Below, in pieces: positions 46,694 to 55,644 of a stretch of DNA of 64,000 nt. Source of the DNA: Flavobacterium glycines (GTDB lineage: Bacteria; Bacteroidota; Bacteroidia; Flavobacteriales; Flavobacteriaceae); assembly GCF_900100165.1 (NCBI RefSeq), contig NZ_FNEO01000001.1, forward strand, positions 1,426,001 to 1,490,000. Direction: 5' to 3'. The notes beneath the pieces were generated by a model, which saw only the letters and a list, made by a program, of their open reading frames with translations, made no database searches and had not been told where the DNA came from. Made by a program: the position numbers and the translations under genes. Each line of letters starts with the position of its first letter. Position 1 is the stretch's first letter.

Positions 46694-49408
46694 ATGTTCA
46701 AAAAGATTTGTTTTCTGTTCTTATTGGTATTGATACTGAATTCATGTAAAAATGAAGAAGATAAAGATGAAATTTTGATTGGTTTTTCTCAAAGTATCAA
46801 TCATGATATATGGAGAAAATCAATGGAACATAGTATGGAGATTGAAGCAGCCTTGCATCCTAATGTGAAATTGAAAATTTATAATGCAAATCGTAAATCA
46901 AAAAAACAGATAAAAGATATAGAGCGATTTATTGAGGAGAAAGTAGATGCGATTATAGTATCTCCTTTTGAATCAGATTCAATTATTCCGGTAATAGAAA
47001 AAGCAAATGCCAAAGGTATTCCTGTTATTGTAGTTGACAGAAAAGTAAATACTTCTAATTATATGGCTTATATAGGGGCAGATAATGTTGAAGTTGGAAG
47101 AATTGCGGGAAGACACATTGTTTCATTGTCTAAGGGTAAGGCAAAAGTAATTGAAGTCAGAGGGGCTTATTATACTTCGCCCGGCTTGGAGAGAAGTTTG
47201 GGTTTTAAAGAGATTGTGGAGCAATATTCAGGTATAAAGGTGGTTAGGTTGGATGCTTATAAAGATGAATTACCTAAAGAGGCTTTTTTAAAAGCTTTAA
47301 CTGAGAATCCGGATGTGGATTATGTTTTTGCTTATAACGATGTAATTGCTTATCAGGCATATCTTGTTGCCAAAAGTAAAAAGCTGGAAAAAAAGATTAA
47401 GATAATAGGTGTTGATGGTATTAACGGGCCTTATGGCGGAATCCAATTAGTAAAGGATGGGATTTTAAAAGCAACAGTATTGTATCTTACAGGAGGAAGT
47501 GAGGCTGTTAAGCTGGCTTTAAAAGTGATTAATAAGGAAATTGTTCCCAAAAAAAATAATCTTAATACCGTTTTGATTGATTCTCTTAATGCTGAAATTA
47601 TGAGTAATCAGTTTGATAAAATTACTATTCAGCAGTCGGATATTGAGGAACAGCAACATATTATTAAAAATCAGGAAGAGAAATATGCCAGCCAGAGTAA
47701 TCTTCTTAAGCTATTAATTATTTTGTTTGTCATTGTTTTCGGGTTGGCCATATATAGTATTTATTCCCGAATAACAATCAGTCGTAAGAAGAATGAATTG
47801 GAAGAAAAGAACAAAAAAATAGTTATCCAAAGAAATGAAATCAAGCAATTTGCAAAGGAATTGAAAAAGAGTAATGAGGCAAGACTTTTATTTTTTACAG
47901 GTCTTTCTCATGAGTTTAAAACACCTTTGACCTTGATTTTGAGTTCGGTAGAGTCTTTGAAAAATGAATTCAGGAATAAAGGAATTGCGGTTAATACTGA
48001 GATTAATTTGATGTATAATAATTCGAGAAGATTATTAAGGTTAATTAATCAGCTTTTGGATTACCGAAAAATAGAAGATAAAAAATTTGTACTCAAAGCA
48101 TCAAAAACAAATATTTTAGATTTTTCGAAAAGTATAGTTTGTGATTTCGAAAAAGAAGCAAAGAGAAAGCTTATTGATTTTACGCTGACGAGCAATAATC
48201 CGGATTTGGAGGTTTATATTGACCGAAATTTGATGGATAAAGTTTACTTTAATTTGTTGTCCAATGCCTTTAAATTTACTCCTGAGAGTGGTAAGATTGC
48301 TGTTGCAATCAATGAAGATAAAATTCATAATGTTGTTAGAATTTCTTTCAAAGATTCAGGTATTGGAATTCCTGAAAATGAAATAGAAGAGGTTTTTAAA
48401 GCTTTTTATCAAGGGTCAAATAATTATAGAAGCAACAGTTCCGGCATAGGGCTGCATTTGTCAAAGAATTTTATTGACTTGCATAAAGGTAAGGTAGAAA
48501 TTAATTCTAAAAACGGGACTGAATTTATTATTAGCTTACCATTGGGCAAAGAGCATTTGGATGCCAAATCAATAATAGAAGATCAGGTTCTTGATTTAAT
48601 ATACCAATCGGATTATTTGGATTCGGATATCCAGGTAAGTGAGCCAATGGTCAATGAGGATAAGTATTCTATTTTTTATATTGAGGATAATGTTGACTTA
48701 TTGGATTTTATAACCAATAAATTCTCGACACAGTACACTATTTATACCTCAGACGGTACCGATGCTATAGAACGCGCTTTGGAGTTAATTCCGGATGTTA
48801 TTATTTGTGATTTGAATTTGCATGATAAAAATGGTTTTGAAATTTGTGAAATTTTAAAGAAAGACCTGAGAACCTCCCATATTCCTATTATTATATTAAC
48901 AGCATCAGAAGATCAGGATTCTTATTTGAAAGCATTAGAAAGCGGTGCAGATATCTTTCTGACAAAACCTTTTGACTTAAAAGTTTTATCTCAGTCTATT
49001 AAAGGGCTTTTGTATAACAGAGAAAAATTACGATTTTATTATACCAATAATATTTTAAAAATTGACGATAGTGGTTTTGGTTTTTCTGAGCAGGATTTTT
49101 TACGAAAACTCAATTCGTTAATTGAAAAAAACATGGAGAATTCGGCTTATCTGATAGAAGATTTAGCGCATGATTTAAATATTTCCAGAGTGCAACTCTA
49201 TCGAAAAGTAAAGGCGATATTAGGGATTAGCGTAAGTGATCATCTTCTTAATCTTCGATTGGAGAAATCTAAAATACTGCTTAAGAAAACGAATCAGAAT
49301 ATTTCGGAAATAGCTTATGCCGTAGGTTTTTCATCGCCTAATTATTTTTCGACTTCTTTTAAAAATAAATTCGGTGTAACACCAACGGAATATAAAGGGG
49401 TAAAATAG
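46694..49408 (+). CDS. Hybrid two-component sensor-regulator with periplasmic sugar-binding domain (HTCS 1)
   Basis: A 904-residue one-protein signalling system. In order: a signal with a Cys (LILNSC), a type I periplasmic-binding-protein domain of the ribose/LacI kind (about 27-320; IGFSQSINHDIW, IIVSPFESD, VIVVDRKVN, GVDGINGPYGG), a membrane helix (336-358), HisKA with H406 in SHEFKTPLTLI, a HATPase domain (GIGIP, SSGIGLHLS), a receiver with D706, and an AraC-type HTH (about 808-902). This is the HTCS layout. Proteins with this sensor type, such as the fructose sensor BT1754 of Bacteroides thetaiotaomicron, control fructan loci, which fits the GH32 and fructokinase genes here. The ligand is inferred. 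Confidence 0.92.
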   Translation: MFKKICFLFLLVLILNSCKNEEDKDEILIGFSQSINHDIWRKSMEHSMEIEAALHPNVKLKIYNANRKSKKQIKDIERFIEEKVDAIIVSPFESDSIIPVIEKANAKGIPVIVVDRKVNTSNYMAYIGADNVEVGRIAGRHIVSLSKGKAKVIEVRGAYYTSPGLERSLGFKEIVEQYSGIKVVRLDAYKDELPKEAFLKALTENPDVDYVFAYNDVIAYQAYLVAKSKKLEKKIKIIGVDGINGPYGGIQLVKDGILKATVLYLTGGSEAVKLALKVINKEIVPKKNNLNTVLIDSLNAEIMSNQFDKITIQQSDIEEQQHIIKNQEEKYASQSNLLKLLIILFVIVFGLAIYSIYSRITISRKKNELEEKNKKIVIQRNEIKQFAKELKKSNEARLLFFTGLSHEFKTPLTLILSSVESLKNEFRNKGIAVNTEINLMYNNSRRLLRLINQLLDYRKIEDKKFVLKASKTNILDFSKSIVCDFEKEAKRKLIDFTLTSNNPDLEVYIDRNLMDKVYFNLLSNAFKFTPESGKIAVAINEDKIHNVVRISFKDSGIGIPENEIEEVFKAFYQGSNNYRSNSSGIGLHLSKNFIDLHKGKVEINSKNGTEFIISLPLGKEHLDAKSIIEDQVLDLIYQSDYLDSDIQVSEPMVNEDKYSIFYIEDNVDLLDFITNKFSTQYTIYTSDGTDAIERALELIPDVIICDLNLHDKNGFEICEILKKDLRTSHIPIIILTASEDQDSYLKALESGADIFLTKPFDLKVLSQSIKGLLYNREKLRFYYTNNILKIDDSGFGFSEQDFLRKLNSLIEKNMENSAYLIEDLAHDLNISRVQLYRKVKAILGISVSDHLLNLRLEKSKILLKKTNQNISEIAYAVGFSSPNYFSTSFKNKFGVTPTEYKGVK

Positions 49409-49726
49409 GTTTTGAAGGTTTAATTGTCTTCTTTTTTCATTGTATTTATGTTACATAATTATAAGTCATGTAACATGAGTATTCTTTTGAGATAGATTTT
49501 ATAATTGGTTTTTCGTTGTCAGGCTTTGTTTTTAAAGGCTTTGTAGTAGTATTGATGTCCTTTTGTTGAAATTGTGCCAATTGAAACATATTGAGAATGT
49601 AATTATGATTTTTAATGTGAAATTAGCAGGGTTTGATTGTAAAAATAGATTTGGATTTAATCATTTGCACATCGATACTTGCTTACCTATTGCTATTAAT
49701 TCAAAAAAAATAAACCACCATTAATT
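49409..49726. other. Upstream region of the alpha-galactosidase gene
   Basis: 318 bp without a coding sequence. It carries the paired ATGTAACA boxes at 49446-49475 about 250 bp before the next gene. No clear terminator for the regulator gene is seen. Confidence 0.6.
49446..49475. promoter_or_regulatory. Candidate operator: inverted pair of ATGTAACA boxes
   Basis: TGTTACAT (49449-49456) and ATGTAACA (49468-49475) face each other with centres 19 bp apart. The left box extends to the 14-mer ATTATGTAACATAA on the minus strand, identical to the box at 52474-52487. Confidence 0.5.
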
Positions 49727-51952
49727 ATGAAAAAGGATCTCGTTTTCTCTTTGTTAAAAGGCAATTTCAAATTTGTTGTTGTTTTCTTTTACGGTTTGCT
49801 AAGCTCTTATGCACAAAATATTACAATTCCGATAGAGACTAAAGACCATGCTTTAGTATTACAAACAGATAATGATAAACGATTGCGAAATATTTATTTT
49901 GGCAAACCATTAAAAAATAAAGCCGAATATGATATTATAGCTAAGAGTTTTGATTTTAATGATGCAAATGCAGGAATTTATAATATCGCTTATACTCCTT
50001 CGGGGACTTCTAATTTGTCGGAGCCGGCCTTGCAGGTAAAACATGCTGATGGCAATACCTCTCTGGAACTTAAATACGTTAGTCATAAATATCAGAAGAT
50101 TGATGCTGATGTTACTTTAATCAGTATCGTTCTTAAAGATCCTGTTTATCCGTTTGAGGTAACTTTGTTTTATAAAGTATGGGCTGCTAAAAATGTTATC
50201 GAGCAGTGGACCGAGATAAAACATCAGGAGAAAAAGGCTGTTTTATTGCAAAAATATGCTTCGGCTAATATGTATTTTACTAATAAGAATTTTTATCTGA
50301 CCAGTTTTCAAGGGGAGTATCTTAAGGAAATGCAGCCTGTCGAAACTAAATTGGAACAGGGAATCAAGGTGATTGATTCAAAACTGGGGACAAGGGCAAT
50401 GCTTTTGCAAACGCCAAATTTTATGGTTTCATTTGGTCAGCCTGCTTCAGAAAATGAGGGTTTGGTTATGTTGGGGCAGCTTGCCTGGAGCGGTAATTTT
50501 AAACTTGATTTCGAAATCGATTCATATAAAAATCTTCGTTTGATTGCCGGAATTAATCCTTATGCTTCCGAATATTCTCTGGTACCCAACAGGGTTTTTA
50601 AAACTCCGTCTTTAATTTATGCATTGTCAAATGAGGGTACCGGAGAGGCTAGCCGTAATCTTCATGAATGGGCCAGAAAATACAGGGTTTTAGATGGTGA
50701 GGGTGAACGTTTGACTTTGTTGAATAACTGGGAAGCTACTTATTTTGATTTTGATGAGGCTAAGATTAAAGATTTATTTAAAGGTGCTAAATCATTGGGT
50801 GTTGATATGTTTTTGTTAGATGATGGCTGGTTTGGAAATAAATATCCACGAAATAATGACGATGCAGGTTTAGGGGATTGGCAGGAAAATAAGAAAAAAT
50901 TGCCTCATGGATTGGGTTATTTGGTAAAAGAAGCCCAAAAAGAAGGAGTTAAATTTGGCATTTGGATAGAACCTGAAATGGTTAACCCCAGAAGTGAATT
51001 GTATGAAAAACATTTGGATTGGGTTATTCGTCAACCGGAAAGACCTGAAATTTATTATAGAAATCAGTTGGTTTTGGATTTGTCAAATCCTGAAGTGCAG
51101 GATTTTGTTTTTGGGATAGTAGATAATTTGTTTACTAAAAACCCTGAATTAGCTTTTATCAAATGGGATTGTAATGCGGTAATCTATAATGCTTATTCTG
51201 CTTTTCTTAACCAAAAAGGAATTCCTCAGTCTAATTTATATGTAGATTACATTCATGGATTGTATAAGGTTTTGGAAAGAATCAGGGCAAAGTATCCTAA
51301 AGTTCCTATGATGTTGTGCTCTGGCGGAGGTGGTAGGGGTGATTATGAGTTCCTGAAATATTTTACTGAATTTTGGCCTAGTGATGATACGGATCCTATT
51401 GAAAGAATATTTATTCAATGGAATTATTCCTATTTTTTCCCTTCGATAACTACTGATAATCATGTGACTGATTGGGGAAAACAACCGTTGAAGTTTAGAG
51501 TTGATGTAGCGAGTATGGGGAAATTGGGATTTGATATTGTTGAAAGTCATTTAAGTGAAAATGATAAAGTGTTTTGTAAGCAGGCAATTTCAAATTATAA
51601 TTCGTTTAAAGATATTGTATGGCATGGCGACCTGTATCGTTTGTTGAATCCGCACGAAAATGATATTTCGTCTTTAATGTATGTGAATAAAGAAAAAAAT
51701 AAAGCTGTTGTTTTTAATTATCTGGTTAATAACCGATATAAAATTACAGCTACTGAAAGGCCAATTGTTTTGGCGGGATTGGATCCGGATAGTAAATACA
51801 CTGTGAAAGAAATAAATTTATATCCTGATACAAAATCTACAATTAATTCAGAGAATCTTTATTCAGGTAACTTTTTGATGACAGTAGGGATAAATCCAAA
51901 TGTCACTTTAAAACGTACGAGTGTTATATTAGAAATAACTCAGGTAAAATAA
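49727..51952 (+). CDS. Alpha-galactosidase, GH36
   Basis: A 741-residue exported enzyme with signal peptide ending LLSSYAQ. It has the family N-terminal beta-sandwich (about 30-330), then the barrel with FLLDDGWFG, KFGIWIEPEMVNP, the nucleophile motif KWDCN (D481; KWDMN in many relatives), CSGGGGRGDY, and the acid motif SDDTD (552-556). It would release galactose from raffinose, stachyose or melibiose-type sugars in the periplasm or at the surface. It sits between the first regulator and the transporter operon and has its own terminator. Confidence 0.93.
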   Translation: MKKDLVFSLLKGNFKFVVVFFYGLLSSYAQNITIPIETKDHALVLQTDNDKRLRNIYFGKPLKNKAEYDIIAKSFDFNDANAGIYNIAYTPSGTSNLSEPALQVKHADGNTSLELKYVSHKYQKIDADVTLISIVLKDPVYPFEVTLFYKVWAAKNVIEQWTEIKHQEKKAVLLQKYASANMYFTNKNFYLTSFQGEYLKEMQPVETKLEQGIKVIDSKLGTRAMLLQTPNFMVSFGQPASENEGLVMLGQLAWSGNFKLDFEIDSYKNLRLIAGINPYASEYSLVPNRVFKTPSLIYALSNEGTGEASRNLHEWARKYRVLDGEGERLTLLNNWEATYFDFDEAKIKDLFKGAKSLGVDMFLLDDGWFGNKYPRNNDDAGLGDWQENKKKLPHGLGYLVKEAQKEGVKFGIWIEPEMVNPRSELYEKHLDWVIRQPERPEIYYRNQLVLDLSNPEVQDFVFGIVDNLFTKNPELAFIKWDCNAVIYNAYSAFLNQKGIPQSNLYVDYIHGLYKVLERIRAKYPKVPMMLCSGGGGRGDYEFLKYFTEFWPSDDTDPIERIFIQWNYSYFFPSITTDNHVTDWGKQPLKFRVDVASMGKLGFDIVESHLSENDKVFCKQAISNYNSFKDIVWHGDLYRLLNPHENDISSLMYVNKEKNKAVVFNYLVNNRYKITATERPIVLAGLDPDSKYTVKEINLYPDTKSTINSENLYSGNFLMTVGINPNVTLKRTSVILEITQVK

Positions 51953-51999
51953 TGATTCATAAAGGATAAGAAATTAGGGAAACTTTTCATTTAAATTAA

Positions 52000-52037
52000 A
52001 AATGCAGTTGGTTTTTAAATCAGCTGCATTTTTTTTA
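52000..52037 (+). terminator. Terminator after the alpha-galactosidase gene
   Basis: AATGCAGTTG and CAGCTGCATT pair over 10 bp with one wobble around a T-rich loop, followed by eight T. Confidence 0.8.
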
Positions 52038-52456
52038 TGCGATAAATTTAAGCTGACTTGTTGATGTTTTGATGAACGTTTGTTTTTCTGTTTAATGGCT
52101 GCTGATTATTGTTCAAATTTTATTTTTCAGCTGTTGTAGATGAATATAAAGGGTTGAAAATTTAAAAGAAATGTATGATAAGAAGCCGAAATATATTATT
52201 AAGACTAAATGCTTTTCTGGTGAATCCCTTTTTTAAATCGAATTGATTATTGGGCTGGTATATTGCTGTTTTTTATTCTAATTGTTACGGTTTTAGTCAT
52301 TAGTTATGTATAAAAGGATTCGCTTTTTATGAAATATTTTAGATGTTTTTGAAGCTTTTTTGATTTTACTTTTTGTGTAAAATATAATTAAAAAGTATGA
52401 AAAAAGCAGGAAGTGGAATTTTAAGGTTAATTAATTGATTATTTCTTTATTGCATC

Positions 52457-52502
52457 ATGTAACAAGGTTGTAGATTATGTAACATAAGTGTAGTACAACC
52501 TT
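52457..52502. promoter_or_regulatory. Candidate operator: direct ATGTAACA boxes inside a palindrome
   Basis: ATGTAACA at 52457 and again at 52477, 20 bp apart (two helical turns). The second box lies between perfect 9-bp inverted arms AAGGTTGTA (52464-52472) and TACAACCTT (52494-52502). It lies about 170 bp before the MFS gene. Confidence 0.5.
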
Positions 52503-52673
52503 CTTTCCAAGCCCATTAAATCTGTTTTTTTATTAGTAATAAATCCTTGTAAAATAAGGTTTTGTATGATTTTCACATTCTCTTAACATTTTTAAACACA
52601 ATTGTAACACTGTTAAAATAGGTGGTTCTATTAAGCAGATATCTTAGCAACTGAATTTAAAATTATACAGATA

Positions 52674-53993
52674 ATGAGAAAAATATTTATTTGGGCTTTA
52701 GTAGCATCACTTGCAGGATTCCTTTTTGGTTTTGATACTGTTGTGATTTCCGGAGCGGATAAAAAGTTACAGACCCTATGGAATTCATCGGATGCTTTTC
52801 ATGGTACAGTTGTAATGGGCATGGCTTTGTGGGGAACCGTAATAGGAGCCATATTTGGAGGGATACCAACAAACAGAATAGGTAGAAAAAATACCTTACT
52901 GTGGATTGGAATATTATTTTTCTTTTCAGCTATAGGTTCAGCTTTAGCAAATGGGCCTTATGTGTTTGCTGCTTTTAGATTTGTTGGTGGATTGGGAGTT
53001 GGAGCATCTACTATAGCGGCACCGGCTTATATCTCAGAAATTGCACCGGCAAAAGACAGGGGGAAATTGGTAGCGTTTTACCAGTTTAATATTGTCTTAG
53101 GAATTCTTATCGCCTTTCTTTCTAATTATCTGTTACGAAACGTAGGTGAAAATTCATGGAGATGGATGATGGGTGTACAGGCGTTTCCTTCTTTTATTTA
53201 TTCAGTATTAATTTTTTCTATTCCTAAAAGTCCAAGATGGTTATTGTCAAAGAACAGAGATGAAGAAGCTAAAAGCGTTCTACAGCGAATGGGATTGGAA
53301 GCCGATTTTGAAGAAATGAAAAAAGATATAGATGCTGATAATGCTAATGCAGCTCTTGCTAATGACAGTATCTTTTTAAAAAAATACAGAACGCCGTTGA
53401 TATTGGCATTTTTGATTGCTTTTTTCAACCAATTATCAGGAATTAATGCTTTTCTGTATTATTCCAATAGAATTTTTCAGGAAGCCGGTTTAGGAGAAAG
53501 TACTGCTTTGTTGAGTAGTATTGGAATTGGAGTGGTAAATTTAGTGTTTACTTTGCTTGGTGTTTTCTTAATAGACAGGCTGGGTCGAAAAATTCTCATG
53601 TATATAGGGTCAGTAGGCTATATCATTTCGCTTACTTTAGTGGCTATGGCATTTTTCCTTCATTGGCAGGGGATTATGGTTCCGGTATTTTTATTCTTAT
53701 TCATTGCAGCACATGCAATAGGTCAGGGAGCAGTAATCTGGGTTTTTATATCCGAGATTTTCCCTAATCACCTCAGAGCTTCAGGGCAGGCTTTTGGCAG
53801 TACGACACACTGGATTTTAGCTGCAATCATTCCGTCATTGATTCCTTTTTTATTTTCTACGATTGGAGCCGGGGTTGTGTTTTTGTTTTTTGCCATCATG
53901 ATGGTATTCCAACTGTTTTTCGTTGCCTTTTTAATGCCTGAAACCAAAGGAATTTCTTTAGAAGAGTTAAGTAAAAAATTAATTAAAAATTAA
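52674..53993 (+). CDS. MFS sugar porter
   Basis: A 439-residue inner-membrane transporter with twelve predicted helices. Sugar-porter signatures are visible: FGFDTVVISG in helix 1, the NRIGRKNTLL loop, RFVGGLGVGA, PAYISEIAPAKDRGKLV, PKSPRWLL, NQLSGINAFLYYS, DRLGRKIL and PETKGISLEEL. It would import a mono- or disaccharide with protons. Position next to GH32 and fructokinase suggests fructose or sucrose; specificity cannot be read from sequence. First gene of the MFS-GH32-SusC-SusD operon; GH32 starts 4 bp later. Confidence 0.92.
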   Translation: MRKIFIWALVASLAGFLFGFDTVVISGADKKLQTLWNSSDAFHGTVVMGMALWGTVIGAIFGGIPTNRIGRKNTLLWIGILFFFSAIGSALANGPYVFAAFRFVGGLGVGASTIAAPAYISEIAPAKDRGKLVAFYQFNIVLGILIAFLSNYLLRNVGENSWRWMMGVQAFPSFIYSVLIFSIPKSPRWLLSKNRDEEAKSVLQRMGLEADFEEMKKDIDADNANAALANDSIFLKKYRTPLILAFLIAFFNQLSGINAFLYYSNRIFQEAGLGESTALLSSIGIGVVNLVFTLLGVFLIDRLGRKILMYIGSVGYIISLTLVAMAFFLHWQGIMVPVFLFLFIAAHAIGQGAVIWVFISEIFPNHLRASGQAFGSTTHWILAAIIPSLIPFLFSTIGAGVVFLFFAIMMVFQLFFVAFLMPETKGISLEELSKKLIKN

Positions 53994-53997
53994 TAAC

Positions 53998-55596
53998 ATG
54001 AACAAAATAAGAACTAAGAAATGGTTAGGACTAATAAGTAGTCTGGTAGTTTTTGTGGGTTTGTTTTCTTGTAAAGAATCTACAGATTCGGATGGGAAAA
54101 AATATACAGAAGAGGAACTTTATAGACCTAATTTCCATTTTACACCTAAAAAAGGTTGGATGAATGATCCTAATGGATTGTTTTATTATAATGGATATTA
54201 CCATCTTTTTTATCAGCATTATCCGGATTCAAATGTTTGGGGACCAATGCACTGGGGGCATGCTATAAGTACCGATTTAGTTACCTGGACAGAAAAACCT
54301 ATAGCACTTTATCCGGATGCCAAGGGGTATATTTTTTCAGGAAGTGCGGTTGTAGATTTAAAGAATACCTCTGGTTTTGGTAGTCTAAAAAACCCGCCAA
54401 TTGTGGCAATGTTTACTTACCATGATCCGGTAAAAGAAAAAGCCGGAGCTGTAGATATTCAGTCACAGGGGATTGCTTATTCATTAAATGAAGGGTTGAC
54501 CTGGACAAAATATGAGGCCAATCCGGTGATTAAAAATCCGAACCTTAAAGATTTCAGAGATCCTAAAATGACCTGGGATAATATTCACAAACAGTGGTTA
54601 ATGGTTTTAGCAGCCGGAGACAGCATTTTTTTCTATGCTTCTAAAGATTTAAAAAGTTGGGAGTTGCTTTCTGATTTTGGAAAAAACATAGGTGCGCATG
54701 GTGGTGTTTGGGAGTGTCCGGATTTCTTTCCAATGTTAATTGACGGATCTGATGAGTATAAATGGGTGCTTTTAGTAAGTATAAATCCGGGAGGTCCAAA
54801 CGGCGGTTCGGCTACTCAATATTTTATAGGTGATTTTGATGGTAAGCACTTCACTCTTGATACATCTTTTTCTCAGGATTTAAAAGAGAAAAAATCGCTC
54901 TGGATTGATTACGGCAGAGACAATTATGCAGGGGTTACATGGTCAAATATTTCTGAAGTGGATGGAAGAAAATTATTTGTCGGATGGATGTCTAACTGGA
55001 ATTATGCTCAAAAAGTACCAACTCAAAAATGGAGAAGCAGTATGACACTGCCAAGGGAATTAACACTTGTTAAAGAAGACGGACATTATAAAGTTGCTTT
55101 TCAACCAGTGAGAGAATTACAAAATTATGTGTCAAAAACAATAAAAAAAGAAACTCTTAAAATAACCAAAAAGACCGTTTTGATTGATAAATCATTTGTC
55201 GATTTATCCAAAATAGATATCCGATTTAATTTGAGTAATCTTAAAAACGATGTCTACACATTCTCATTATCCAATAGCCTGGGGAATACAATTGAATTTG
55301 GAATTAATAAAAAAGATAAGTTCTTTTTTATTGACAGAAAAAAATCAGGAGACATTTCTTTCTATGATGATTTTGCAAAACAAATTTCAAAAGTAGCTTT
55401 TACAAAGGATTTTGATAAAATGGATGTAAGGGTTGTTATTGATAAAACTTCAATTGAGGTATTTTATGATAATGGCAAAACAGTTATGACCGAGGTGTTT
55501 TTTCCTAAAAAACCTATGGAAACATTCTCGGTTAATAAAGGAAATTTTGACTATAATATTGAAAATCTAATTATTAACCAACTAAATTTTAACTGA
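53998..55596 (+). CDS. GH32 beta-fructosidase (invertase/levanase type), lipoprotein
   Basis: A 532-residue lipoprotein, anchored through C25 (VGLFSC). The five-blade propeller carries the catalytic triad: nucleophile D57 in WMNDPNG, transition-state D188 in FRDPK, and acid E239 in WECPD. A C-terminal beta-sandwich follows (DVRVVIDKTSIEVFYDNG). It would cut terminal fructose from sucrose, raffinose or fructans; endo- or exo-action is not decidable. The last codons are duplicated just after the stop. Confidence 0.94.
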   Translation: MNKIRTKKWLGLISSLVVFVGLFSCKESTDSDGKKYTEEELYRPNFHFTPKKGWMNDPNGLFYYNGYYHLFYQHYPDSNVWGPMHWGHAISTDLVTWTEKPIALYPDAKGYIFSGSAVVDLKNTSGFGSLKNPPIVAMFTYHDPVKEKAGAVDIQSQGIAYSLNEGLTWTKYEANPVIKNPNLKDFRDPKMTWDNIHKQWLMVLAAGDSIFFYASKDLKSWELLSDFGKNIGAHGGVWECPDFFPMLIDGSDEYKWVLLVSINPGGPNGGSATQYFIGDFDGKHFTLDTSFSQDLKEKKSLWIDYGRDNYAGVTWSNISEVDGRKLFVGWMSNWNYAQKVPTQKWRSSMTLPRELTLVKEDGHYKVAFQPVRELQNYVSKTIKKETLKITKKTVLIDKSFVDLSKIDIRFNLSNLKNDVYTFSLSNSLGNTIEFGINKKDKFFFIDRKKSGDISFYDDFAKQISKVAFTKDFDKMDVRVVIDKTSIEVFYDNGKTVMTEVFFPKKPMETFSVNKGNFDYNIENLIINQLNFN

Positions 55597-55634
55597 AACC
55601 AATAATTATTAATCAACTAAATTTTAACTAAAAC
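55569..55634 (+). repeat. Tandem 31-bp repeat at the end of the GH32 gene
   Basis: 55569-55599 and 55604-55634 agree at 29 of 31 bases (period 35 bp). The first copy encodes the end of the GH32 protein including its stop; the second lies between the stop and the susC ribosome-binding region. Confidence 0.85.
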
Positions 55635-55644
55635 TATTTAAATT

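Larger units (their letters stand above)
51953..52673. other. 721-bp non-coding region before the transporter operon
   Basis: I find no coding sequence beyond about 20 codons. It contains a terminator at its left end (52000), the ATGTAACA box pair and flanking palindrome at 52457-52502, and a related TGTAACA at 52603. The rest is T-rich leader-like DNA. It is long for this compact window, so it may contain a long 5' untranslated region. Confidence 0.6.

Noticed and set aside
52140..52240. Short open frame of about 21 codons in the gap before the MFS gene
   Set aside because: Too short, no ribosome-binding or family evidence.
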